A DNA stretch of 64,000 nucleotides from Janthinobacterium sp. 344 (GTDB lineage: Bacteria > Pseudomonadota > Gammaproteobacteria > Burkholderiales > Burkholderiaceae_D), in contig NZ_FOKL01000001.1 of NCBI RefSeq assembly GCF_900112025.1, forward strand, positions 983,084 to 1,047,083, given 5' to 3'. Below, piece by piece: positions 34,758 through 41,434 of this stretch. A program made the position numbers and the translations under genes. The first letter of the stretch is position 1; each line of letters begins with the position of its first letter. The notes beneath the pieces were generated by a model. It was not told the DNA's origin. It was given only the letters and a program-made list of their open reading frames with translations, and did no database searches.

Positions 34758-35756
34758 TTAGCGGGACTTGCGCGCCTCGGCCTGCTTCACCGTCTGCTCG
34801 ATGGCGCCAAACAGCGACTTGCCGTCATCGCCCAGCATCTCCAGGCGCACCACATCGCCGAACAGCAAATACGGCGTACTGGCGACGCCATCGGCAATCA
34901 TCTCCTGGTTACGTCGCTCAACGATGCTGGAAAACCCCTTCTTGACTTCCTTGTTGGCGATACCGCCCGCGCTGACCACGCTGCCGGCGCGCGCGTTGCG
35001 CGTCTGGCACAGGTGCGCGAGCAATTGCGGATAATTAAAGGCCATGTCGGCGCCCGCATGGGGCTGGCCCGTCAACTTGCCGTTCAGGCTGCAGCGCACG
35101 GCGTAATGCACCTTGCCGCCGCGCCAGGCGTCGCCCAGCTCGTCGGGTGTGATCGCCACGGGCGAACAGGCCATGGCCGGTTTCGATTGCAGGAAACCAA
35201 AGCCGCTGGCCTGCTCGTCCGGCGCCAGGTTGCGCAGGGTCACGTCGTTTACCAGCATCAACAGCTTGATGTTCAGGTGCGCCTGGTCCGGCGTCGAGCC
35301 CATGGCCACGTCGTCCGTGATGGCGGCGATACCCGCCTCGTAATCGATGCCCCACTGTTCGTGCGCCAGGGTGATGTCGTCGTGGGCGCCGAGAAAATCG
35401 TCGCTGGCCCCCTGGTACAGGCGCGCGGACTCGCGCAAATTGGCGGGCGCCTCGATCCCCGCCGCCTTGCAGGCCCGTTCGACCTGCTGCAGGTAGGAGA
35501 GGCCCGCCACGCGCAGGCTGCTGCGCGGCAGGGGCGCCATGCAGTTGGCGGGATCGAAATCGAAAGCACGGTGGCCACGGCCGCTATTGATGGTCTGGTA
35601 CAGCAAGTCCAGCTGGGGAGCGATGAAACTCCAGTCATCGAGCGCCCTTTGCAGGGTCGAGGCGATGCCGTCGGCCAGATGCGCCGTTTTCAGGTCGCGC
35701 GAGACGACAGCCAGCTGGCCGTCACGCGTGCCATCCTTCAGGGTAGCTAATTTCAT
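34758..35756 (-). CDS. Fumarylacetoacetate hydrolase family protein
   Basis: This cytosolic 332-residue enzyme is of the FAH superfamily, which hydrolyses or decarboxylates carbon-carbon bonds in aromatic degradation. The N-terminal domain 'MKLATLKDGTRDGQLAVVSR' is typical of the betaproteobacterial group. The metal region can be seen around 'WGIDYEAGIAAITDDVAMGS', with acidic ligands. No other tyrosine catabolism gene is nearby, so the exact substrate is open. Confidence 0.9.
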   Translation of the reverse strand: MKLATLKDGTRDGQLAVVSRDLKTAHLADGIASTLQRALDDWSFIAPQLDLLYQTINSGRGHRAFDFDPANCMAPLPRSSLRVAGLSYLQQVERACKAAGIEAPANLRESARLYQGASDDFLGAHDDITLAHEQWGIDYEAGIAAITDDVAMGSTPDQAHLNIKLLMLVNDVTLRNLAPDEQASGFGFLQSKPAMACSPVAITPDELGDAWRGGKVHYAVRCSLNGKLTGQPHAGADMAFNYPQLLAHLCQTRNARAGSVVSAGGIANKEVKKGFSSIVERRNQEMIADGVASTPYLLFGDVVRLEMLGDDGKSLFGAIEQTVKQAEARKSR

Positions 35757-35804
35757 GTAAGAAAAACTTCGTCAAATGCGGGCAATTGAAGGCAAAAGAC
35801 GTCA

Positions 35805-35828
35805 AAAAGCCGGGAAAATCCCGGCTTT
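35805..35828 (-). terminator. Rho-independent terminator after the rsuA-like gene
   Basis: AAAGCCGGGA and TCCCGGCTTT pair around AAA. On the minus strand the hairpin is followed by TTTTTGACG, 17 bp after the stop of the pseudouridine synthase gene. The near-symmetrical flank (GTCAAA...TTTGAC) means it may also act on the other strand. Confidence 0.85.
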
Positions 35829-35844
35829 GACGCTCAGGAGCGTT

Positions 35845-36555
35845 TTACGCGAGGAGAGCGATCTGCTCGGGCGTCAAATAGCACCACTCGCCTTCCGCGA
35901 TGCCCAGCGACTCCAGGGTCAGGCTGCCGATGGCGGAACGGTGCAGCGCGCTGCAATGATTGCCGGCGGCGGCCAGCATGCGCTTGACCTGGTGGTATTT
36001 GCCTTGTTCCAGGACGATTTCCAGCTGGTGCTCGCCGCGCTTGATGCACACCAGGGCCGCCAGCGGCGCCGGTTCGTCGTGCAATTGCACGCCAGCCAAC
36101 AATTGCGCCACCAGTTCATCGGTCACGGGCGCTTGCGTCGTGGCCTGGTAAATCTTCGGAACGTGGCGCTTCGGCGACGATTGAGCATGGATAAAGGGTC
36201 CATCGTCGGACATCAGCAGCATGCCGGTGGTATCGTGGTCGAGCCGGCCGACGGGCTGGACTTCGCGCCAGGTGAACTGTTCCGGCAGCAGGGTCAGCAC
36301 GCCGGGATGATGGCTGGGCTTGCGCGAGCATTCGAAGTTGGCGGGCTTGTTCAGTGCCAGGTACAGGTGCTGGCGATATACCCACTCTTCTTCGAAGACA
36401 TGCAATACCAGGCCTTCGGTCTCGACGGTGGTGCGGTAATTGGTCTGGGTGACGCCATCGATGACGACATCGCCATCGTCGATAAGGGAACGGCAATATT
36501 TACGGGTGCCAAAACCCTGCGATTGCAGGATGCGGTCTAGGGATAATTTACTCAT
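35845..36555 (-). CDS. rsuA: Ribosomal small-subunit pseudouridine synthase, RsuA family
   Basis: The enzyme converts uridine to pseudouridine in rRNA; by similarity it is the 16S U516 type. I start it at the ATG at 36555 (236 residues). There is an S4 RNA-binding domain at the N-terminus ('LDRILQSQGFGTRKYCRSLI'). The catalytic motif is 'GRLDHDTTGMLLMSDDG', where the first Asp after GRL is the catalytic residue. The longer frame from 36639 is not conserved. RluB/E-type targets are a possible alternative. Confidence 0.88.
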   Translation of the reverse strand: MSKLSLDRILQSQGFGTRKYCRSLIDDGDVVIDGVTQTNYRTTVETEGLVLHVFEEEWVYRQHLYLALNKPANFECSRKPSHHPGVLTLLPEQFTWREVQPVGRLDHDTTGMLLMSDDGPFIHAQSSPKRHVPKIYQATTQAPVTDELVAQLLAGVQLHDEPAPLAALVCIKRGEHQLEIVLEQGKYHQVKRMLAAAGNHCSALHRSAIGSLTLESLGIAEGEWCYLTPEQIALLA

Positions 36556-36747
36556 GGGCGTGACTTTACCAGAAGCGGCAGGCAGCGGGAAGCGGCGGCA
36601 GGTGGCGCCCGCGCGCCGGTGCCAGCCGCGCGAAACCATGGTGCAGGCAGAAATACGAAAAAGGACAAGGTGAGATTTGGCGAGAAATGGCTGATTCCTT
36701 TGAGATATATCAAGCGCTCGGAATATCGCATTGATAGACTGAAACTT

Positions 36748-36767
36748 CGTTAGGAATCCGCCTAACG
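36748..36767. promoter_or_regulatory. Hairpin in the leader of the orphan small gene
   Basis: CGTTAGG (36748-36754) and CCTAACG (36761-36767) form a perfect 7-bp stem with a six-base loop, 44 bp before the ATG at 36812. It could be an operator or an RNA hairpin. An AT-rich stretch with TTGA-GATATA-TCAA (about 36699-36712) lies upstream. Confidence 0.45.
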
Positions 36768-36811
36768 ACCTTTAGGAATAATAACCAGGCAACGACTCAC
36801 AAGGACATTGT

Positions 36812-37204
36812 ATGAAGCACATCGACACCATTGCCTTACAAGGCAGCATCGACGACATGCGCAGCCGCATCGCCAGTGAACAGGGCGCCATGCATAAAGT
36901 ACAACTGGGCGTGGCGCGCTGGCGCGGCGCCATGGCGCCACCGGCGCCGCATAAACGGACGGTGGACGATGCCCCCAGCCCCGCCAGCCAGGTGCGCTGG
37001 CATGCGGAGGCGCAATGCCATTTCATGTGCTGGCTGGAACTGGGCGGCTTTGCCCACGCGCAGGCGGAGTTCGACAGCCAGGCGGCGTCCGCGACAGCCG
37101 TCGGCCCACACGACCACGAGCCCCTGGCAAAGGGAGAACTGGCGCAGGCTAAACCATCCGCCACCCCGATCTCGCCTGCGCAATGTCACGACTGCACTGC
37201 TTGA
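36812..37204 (+). CDS. Hypothetical protein, possible orphan
   Basis: I do not recognise this 130-residue protein. The N-terminal third is a helix-like segment ('DTIALQGSIDDMRSRIASEQ') with a charged pattern. The middle contains 'RWHAEAQCHFMCWLELGGFA', rich in aromatic, Cys and His residues, and the tail is Ala/Pro-rich and ends with CHDC. It has no signal or membrane segment. An AGGA sits upstream of the ATG and codon use is like the neighbours. It stands alone between two minus-strand units. Confidence 0.6.
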   Translation: MKHIDTIALQGSIDDMRSRIASEQGAMHKVQLGVARWRGAMAPPAPHKRTVDDAPSPASQVRWHAEAQCHFMCWLELGGFAHAQAEFDSQAASATAVGPHDHEPLAKGELAQAKPSATPISPAQCHDCTA

Positions 37205-37321
37205 AGATACGTGGTTTCCGGCCATCCATGCCCCACCCCCGCATGCATGTGCCACAGCGGCACTGGCCAGCCTACGCGGCCAGGCAACTCAGCGACGCGT
37301 CCATCACCATCGATCGCGGCG

Positions 37322-37354
37322 CACAAAAGGAAACGGCGGCATTGCGCCGCCGTT
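37322..37354 (-). terminator. Terminator of the small RNA candidate
   Basis: AACGGCGGC and GCCGCCGTT (37332-37354) form a perfect 9-bp GC-rich stem with a five-base loop. On the minus strand the stem is followed by TTCCTTTTG. It could also end read-through from sppA. Confidence 0.75.
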
Positions 37355-37497
37355 CCCAAGCCCCAACGGGACTTTAGTGAGGAATGTAAATTCACTCAAA
37401 ACCACATCTGCGATGCGGCGAGTAGTTCCAAGACCTGCCAATCAAGTTAGTACTGACAACATAGTTGATATATCGCCCCTCCTTGAAAAGAACTACC
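37324..37497 (-). ncRNA. Candidate stand-alone structured small RNA (about 174 nt)
   Basis: On the minus strand, a good sigma-70 promoter precedes a non-coding stretch that folds into successive hairpins and ends at a terminator. GGTAGTTC near the 5' end pairs with GAACTACTC at 37418-37428, enclosing an inner hairpin ATCAA...TTGAT (37441-37469). Then come AGTGA/TCACT (37373-37400) and AAG-CCC...GGG-CTT (37358-37374), then the terminator stem. No open frame with a good ribosome-binding site covers it, although an AAGGAGG sequence is present in the first loop. I do not recognise it as 6S, tmRNA, RNase P or SRP RNA. Confidence 0.55.
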
Positions 37498-37502
37498 GCT
37501 TC

Positions 37503-37530
37503 ACTATAGCCCAAGGGGGTCGATTTTCAA
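37503..37530 (-). promoter_or_regulatory. Sigma-70 promoter for the small RNA candidate
   Basis: On the minus strand, TTGAAA (37525-37530) and TATAGT (37503-37508) are separated by 16 bp. Start of transcription is expected near 37497. It lies 66 bp past the sppA stop. Confidence 0.65.
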
Positions 37531-37595
37531 GTCAATTTAGCACCTTATTGAAAATCATTCTCGATTGGATTATCAAGCAATCAAGAGTGATATCC

Positions 37596-38594
37596 TCAGC
37601 GCAACGCCGGTCCGGTGTGTTGCACGGCCGCCTTCATGGCCCCCGCGCCCATGGCCGCGCCAAATTTCTTCAGCACCCGTTCCGGCAAGCCTTCGTGCTG
37701 CGTATAGTCGACGATGTCTTCCGCCTTGACGACGTCGCGCGCCACGCTGTCGACCGTGCCGAAATCGTCGGCCAGGCCCATTTCCACGGCTTTCGCGCCC
37801 GTCCAGTACAGGCCGGAGAAAGTGTCGGGCGTTTCCTTCAGGCGCTTGCCGCGTCCCGCGCGCACCACCTCGATGAATTGCTGGTGGATTTCATTGAGCA
37901 TGCCTTGCGCATAGGCCTTGTGTTTTTCCGTCAGCGGGCTGAACGGGTCCATGAAACCCTTGTTCTCGCCCGCCGTCAGCAGACGCCGCTCGACGCCCAC
38001 CTTTTCCATCACGCCCGTAAAGCCGAAGCCATCCATCAGCACGCCGATAGAACCGACCACGCTGGCCTTGTTGACGTAGATGCGGTCGGCGGCGGCGGCG
38101 ATGTAATAGCCGCCCGAGGCGCACATTTCATCGACCACCACGTATAAAGGCTTGTCCGGATAGCCCTTGCGCAGGCGCTGCATCTCGTCGACGATCATGC
38201 CGGCCTGTACCGGACTGCCGCCCGGACTATTAATATGCAGCACCACGGCGACGGAGCCGCTATCGGAAAACGCCTTGTCCAGTGCCGGGATGACGACGGC
38301 GGCCGAGCCGCTGCCTTCGGATTCGATGGCGCCGCTGATATCGATCAGGGCCGTGTGGCGGCCCAGGGTTTCGCTGTCGTCCGTGCTGTTGTAGTCATAA
38401 AACACCCACAGGGCGAACAGCACGATCAGCAGGCCGAAGACCTTGAAGAAAATGCTCCAGCGGCGGTGCGCGCGCTGTTCCTGCAAGGTGGCGAACACCA
38501 GTTTTTCCAGCACGTCGCGTTCCCAGTTCCCGGCCGGCGCGCCGCCGCCGGCCGCTGCGCTGCTGTCCACCTTGTCATTCGTGTTATCGCTCAT
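37596..38594 (-). CDS. sppA: Signal peptide peptidase SppA-like S49 protease
   Basis: This is a membrane-bound serine protease that degrades signal peptides and membrane fragments. The 332-residue protein has one N-terminal membrane helix ('WSIFFKVFGLLIVLFALWVF', about residues 46-65) and an S49 domain. Its nucleophile is the Ser of 'MCASGGYYIA', and the downstream Lys of the catalytic dyad is expected in 'SVVGSIGVLMDGFGFTGVME' and after. The C-terminus follows the short SppA form. It is the last gene of the rluC-HAD-Rieske-sppA cluster. Confidence 0.94.
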   Translation of the reverse strand: MSDNTNDKVDSSAAAGGGAPAGNWERDVLEKLVFATLQEQRAHRRWSIFFKVFGLLIVLFALWVFYDYNSTDDSETLGRHTALIDISGAIESEGSGSAAVVIPALDKAFSDSGSVAVVLHINSPGGSPVQAGMIVDEMQRLRKGYPDKPLYVVVDEMCASGGYYIAAAADRIYVNKASVVGSIGVLMDGFGFTGVMEKVGVERRLLTAGENKGFMDPFSPLTEKHKAYAQGMLNEIHQQFIEVVRAGRGKRLKETPDTFSGLYWTGAKAVEMGLADDFGTVDSVARDVVKAEDIVDYTQHEGLPERVLKKFGAAMGAGAMKAAVQHTGPALR

Positions 38595-38635
38595 GGTTCA
38601 CTTTGTGTAAATTACAATAAGACCTGTGCCCGGCT

Positions 38636-39013
38636 TCAGGCCGGCAGCGGCTGGACATAGTCATCGGGCTGCCAGTACAGCTGGCCGTCGCGTTCGGCCA
38701 CTGCAATCGGGCGCAAGCGGCCGCCCTTGCAGGGGCCGCCAGCGCAGAAACCGCTTTCCGGCACATAGATGGCGCCATGCGTGGAACACATCAGATACAA
38801 GCCGCTGGACTCGAAAAACTCGCCTTCGGCCCAGTCCAGTTCGATCGGCACGTGGGCGCAGCGGTTCAGGTAGCCGTAGGCCTTGCCACCATGGCGCACG
38901 ACAAAGCCGGTGGTGCTTTCGCCGCCGGCCGAAACGGGAAAGCGCACGCCCTTGCCGCCATCGGCCACGGCATCGGCGGCGCAAATCAGCACTTCAGCGA
39001 TCGCGCCCATCAT
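38636..39013 (-). CDS. Rieske [2Fe-2S] domain protein
   Basis: This is a small soluble electron carrier of 125 residues. The cluster ligands can be seen as C-x-H in 'RCAHVPIEL' and C-x2-H in 'LMCSTHGAIY', the Rieske pattern. I start it at the ATG at 39013, which overlaps the upstream HAD stop as ATGA; the longer frame from 39076 would overlap it by 67 bp. The partner oxygenase or reductase is unknown. Its place in a conserved cluster with rluC and sppA suggests a housekeeping role. Confidence 0.92.
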   Translation of the reverse strand: MMGAIAEVLICAADAVADGGKGVRFPVSAGGESTTGFVVRHGGKAYGYLNRCAHVPIELDWAEGEFFESSGLYLMCSTHGAIYVPESGFCAGGPCKGGRLRPIAVAERDGQLYWQPDDYVQPLPA

Positions 39014-39669
39014 GCGTGCTCGCTCAGCCATTGATGCAGGTCGGCCACCGTGGCGGCCGAATACAGGGGCTTGCAAGCCTGTAACTGTTCCACCGGATGC
39101 GCCCCATACTCTACGGCAATACCGGCCGCGCCGGCATTGCTTGCCATCAATAAATCATGGCTCGTATCGCCGATCATCACGGTACGGCGCATATCCTGCC
39201 CCAATTCGCGCGTCAGCTCCTGCAGCATGGCCGGATGCGGCTTGGAAAAGGTTTCGTCAGCGCAACGCGTGGCATCGAACAGGGACAGCAGCTTGACGGC
39301 ATTCAGGGAGCGGTTCAGGCCGACACGGCTCTTGCCCGTGGCGACCGCCAGGAAATACGCCTGCTGCGAGAGTTCCTGCAGCATCTCGTAGACGCCGGGA
39401 AACAGGGCCAGTTCGTGGTCGCGCGACAGATAGTGATAGCGGTAGCGCTCCGCCATGCGCGCATGGTATTTCGGCTCCACGTCGGGCATGACCAGCTGCA
39501 TGGCTTCCTGCAAGCCCAGGCCGATCACATGCGAGGCCAGCAACTCGGTGGGAACAGGCAAGCCCAGGTCTTTGGCCGAAGCCTGGATGCACTTGACGAT
39601 GGTCGAGGTACTGTCTATCAGGGTACCGTCCCAATCGAAAACGATCAGATCAAATTGCTTTCTTGCCAT
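39010..39669 (-). CDS. HAD-superfamily hydrolase, phosphoglycolate phosphatase-like
   Basis: This 219-residue HAD phosphatase has motif I 'FDWDGTLIDS' with the nucleophilic Asp, motif II with 'VATGKSRVGL', the Lys of motif III in 'FSKPHPAML', and motif IV 'MIGDTSHDLLMA'. All four are intact. The cap domain is of the helical type. It lies between rluC and the Rieske gene and probably forms an operon with both. The substrate is not evident, and Gph-type phosphoglycolate is one possibility. Confidence 0.93.
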   Translation of the reverse strand: MARKQFDLIVFDWDGTLIDSTSTIVKCIQASAKDLGLPVPTELLASHVIGLGLQEAMQLVMPDVEPKYHARMAERYRYHYLSRDHELALFPGVYEMLQELSQQAYFLAVATGKSRVGLNRSLNAVKLLSLFDATRCADETFSKPHPAMLQELTRELGQDMRRTVMIGDTSHDLLMASNAGAAGIAVEYGAHPVEQLQACKPLYSAATVADLHQWLSEHA

Positions 39670-39759
39670 GTTTCCCGACGACCCAGTCGCCGGCTCCTTG
39701 AGAATGAATGATGGCGACTGACTACCTGATGAGTAGTCTCGCGCGCACGCCGTAAATAT

Positions 39760-40755
39760 TTATCGTGCGGCAACGGCCAATGGTTTGCCCAAGCTTACCA
39801 AGAAACGCTCGCATTCGGCAGCCAGCGGCGCGTTCAAGGTCATCGTCTTGCCCGTTTCCGGGTGCGTAAACGTGATCTGGTGCGCGTGCAGGAACATGCG
39901 TTTCAGCGCGCCGCGCGTGCTGTCGGCTTTCAACAGGGCACGGTTGAGGGCAAAGTCGCCATATTTATCGTCGCCGGCGATGGGGAAGCCGGACGAAGAC
40001 AGGTGCACGCGGATCTGGTGCGTGCGGCCCGTCTTCAATTCCGCTTCCAGCAAGGCGAAGTTGTGATATTTATGCAACAGCGAAAACACCGTGTGCGACG
40101 CCAGGCCATCGGCTTGCACGGCCACGCGGCGTTCGCCTTCCGCCGTCGTGTATTTATGCAATGGCAACTTGATATGCTGGCGCGCATTCTTCCAGTCGCC
40201 CGCCACCAGCACCAGATAGCGCTTGTCCGTGACGCCGTCGCGCATCTGTTCGTGCAGGTTGGTCAGCGCCGAACGTTTCTTTGCGAGCAACAACAAGCCG
40301 GACGTGTCGCGGTCCAGGCGGTGCACCAGTTCCAGGAACTTGGCGTCGGGGCGCGAGGCGCGCAATTGCTCGATCACGCCGAAGGACACGCCCGAGCCGC
40401 CATGCACGGCCACGCCGGCCGGCTTGTCGATGACCAGCAGCTGCGCATCCTCGAAGATGATCTTGAATTCGGCGGCCGGCGCGCCCGTGGGCGCCTTTTC
40501 GGCCACGCGCACGGGGGGAATGCGCACCACGTCGCCGGCGGCGAGACGGTACAGCTGATCGATACGGCCTTTATTGACCCGCACTTCTCCCGATCGCAAG
40601 ATCCGGTAGATATGGCTTTTAGGCACTCCCTTGCACACTCTTAATAAGTAGTTGTCGATGCGCTGGCCTGCTTCTTCCTCGGCGATCGTGACGAATTGGG
40701 CTTGCGGCTGAACCGGGGGTGTTGAAGGGGGAACAACATCATTTTGACTCTTCAT
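39760..40755 (-). CDS. rluC: 23S rRNA pseudouridine synthase RluC
   Basis: RluC modifies 23S rRNA at positions 955, 2504 and 2580 in E. coli. The 331-residue protein has an S4 domain at about 28-85 ('QRIDNYLLRVCKGVPKSHIY') and the catalytic 'LVHRLDRDTSGLLLLAKKRS'. It is divergent from rne, an arrangement shared with enterobacteria. The N-terminal 25 residues are Pro/Gln-rich and probably disordered. Confidence 0.96.
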   Translation of the reverse strand: MKSQNDVVPPSTPPVQPQAQFVTIAEEEAGQRIDNYLLRVCKGVPKSHIYRILRSGEVRVNKGRIDQLYRLAAGDVVRIPPVRVAEKAPTGAPAAEFKIIFEDAQLLVIDKPAGVAVHGGSGVSFGVIEQLRASRPDAKFLELVHRLDRDTSGLLLLAKKRSALTNLHEQMRDGVTDKRYLVLVAGDWKNARQHIKLPLHKYTTAEGERRVAVQADGLASHTVFSLLHKYHNFALLEAELKTGRTHQIRVHLSSSGFPIAGDDKYGDFALNRALLKADSTRGALKRMFLHAHQITFTHPETGKTMTLNAPLAAECERFLVSLGKPLAVAAR

Positions 40756-41434
40756 TTACTATGTCTTCCCAGAAATCTCTCTAAGTCCTTCATTTTGAAT
40801 ATATAATTGTTTTTGCTGCGGCCCTGGCTGCTGCGAGTGTAAGAATAAAAGCACATTTTACACAGGGGCGTCTCCACCGGCCTCGCCAAATTGCAAATTC
40901 GGTGGAAAAAAATGTATATGCACCATCCCTGCGCGAATCAAGGTTGCACCGTAGTTGTAATCGGATAACGCGTGGAGATGCTGAAGTGAGTGTGGGATTA
41001 TAAGGATAAGTACCCGTTAGCGCGACTTATCGAGTCGGGCTCGCGGGTTGATGAAGTTGATAACGCTTGCCGTTTTCGCCAAATCCCGTATGCGGCCACC
41101 TGAGGTTGTCGATGAATAGGCTGAGGCCAAGCCTCGCCATCGCGATCCCTGTAATGAGCCGGCTTACGATTTGGCTCTGAATTTGCTGACCACTTGCATT
41201 CTCTGCCCCCGGCATTCGGGCTGTTTCAGATGAGTTGCAAGTGTCCTGTGCACTCGGCATGACGATTGACCTCACCGCGCCTGTTGCGGCCGTAACGTAT
41301 ACCTCGTACGCGTTGTTGCTCCGCACACCTGGGCATTTCCCCCGCCAGCACTCCCGTTCTCGCATATATCCCTGTACTTCGCCGCTTCCCCGGAGGCGGC
41401 TTTGAGATGACCTACGGGTCGCGGAGTTATAAAA
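40756..41434. promoter_or_regulatory. 679-bp divergent rluC / rne region, likely long rne leader
   Basis: No coding frame is supported here. In E. coli rne has a long 5' untranslated region through which RNase E controls its own mRNA, and the large space here fits such a leader. A stem at 41381-41400 (GCCGCTTCC / GGAGGCGGC) followed by TTTGAG lies 34 bp before the rne start and close to its ribosome-binding site. The rluC-proximal part has AT-rich patches (around 40795-40860). I cannot place the exact promoters. Confidence 0.7.
41381..41404 (+). promoter_or_regulatory. Stem-loop upstream of rne start
   Basis: GCCGCTTCC and GGAGGCGGC can pair in nine steps (one G-U) around a very small loop, followed by TTTGAG. 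It could act as an RNase E autoregulatory hairpin or as a weak attenuator. Position suggests it belongs to the rne mRNA leader. Confidence 0.5.

Larger units (their letters stand above)
37205..37595. other. 391-bp spacer holding a structured RNA candidate
   Basis: This spacer lies between the orphan gene and sppA. The right part (37380-37595) is clearly more AT-rich than the surroundings. It contains a minus-strand promoter, an RNA-like series of hairpins and a terminator (annotated separately). The remaining 37205-37320 shows no feature I can support. Confidence 0.6.

Noticed and set aside
37332-37354. CRISPR-like or mobile element repeat
   Set aside because: Only a single hairpin is present, with no spaced repeats. 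I found no CRISPR array, transposase or tRNA in the window.
37186-37395. A 69-codon minus-strand frame through the small RNA candidate
   Set aside because: It starts at GTG within a hairpin without a ribosome-binding site and crosses the terminator. Its composition (Trp/Gly/Arg) does not look like a protein.
36812-37600. 6S RNA, tmRNA or riboswitch as identity of the RNA candidate
   Set aside because: The conserved sequences I know for these RNAs are not present, and no co-directional gene follows the terminator that a riboswitch could control.
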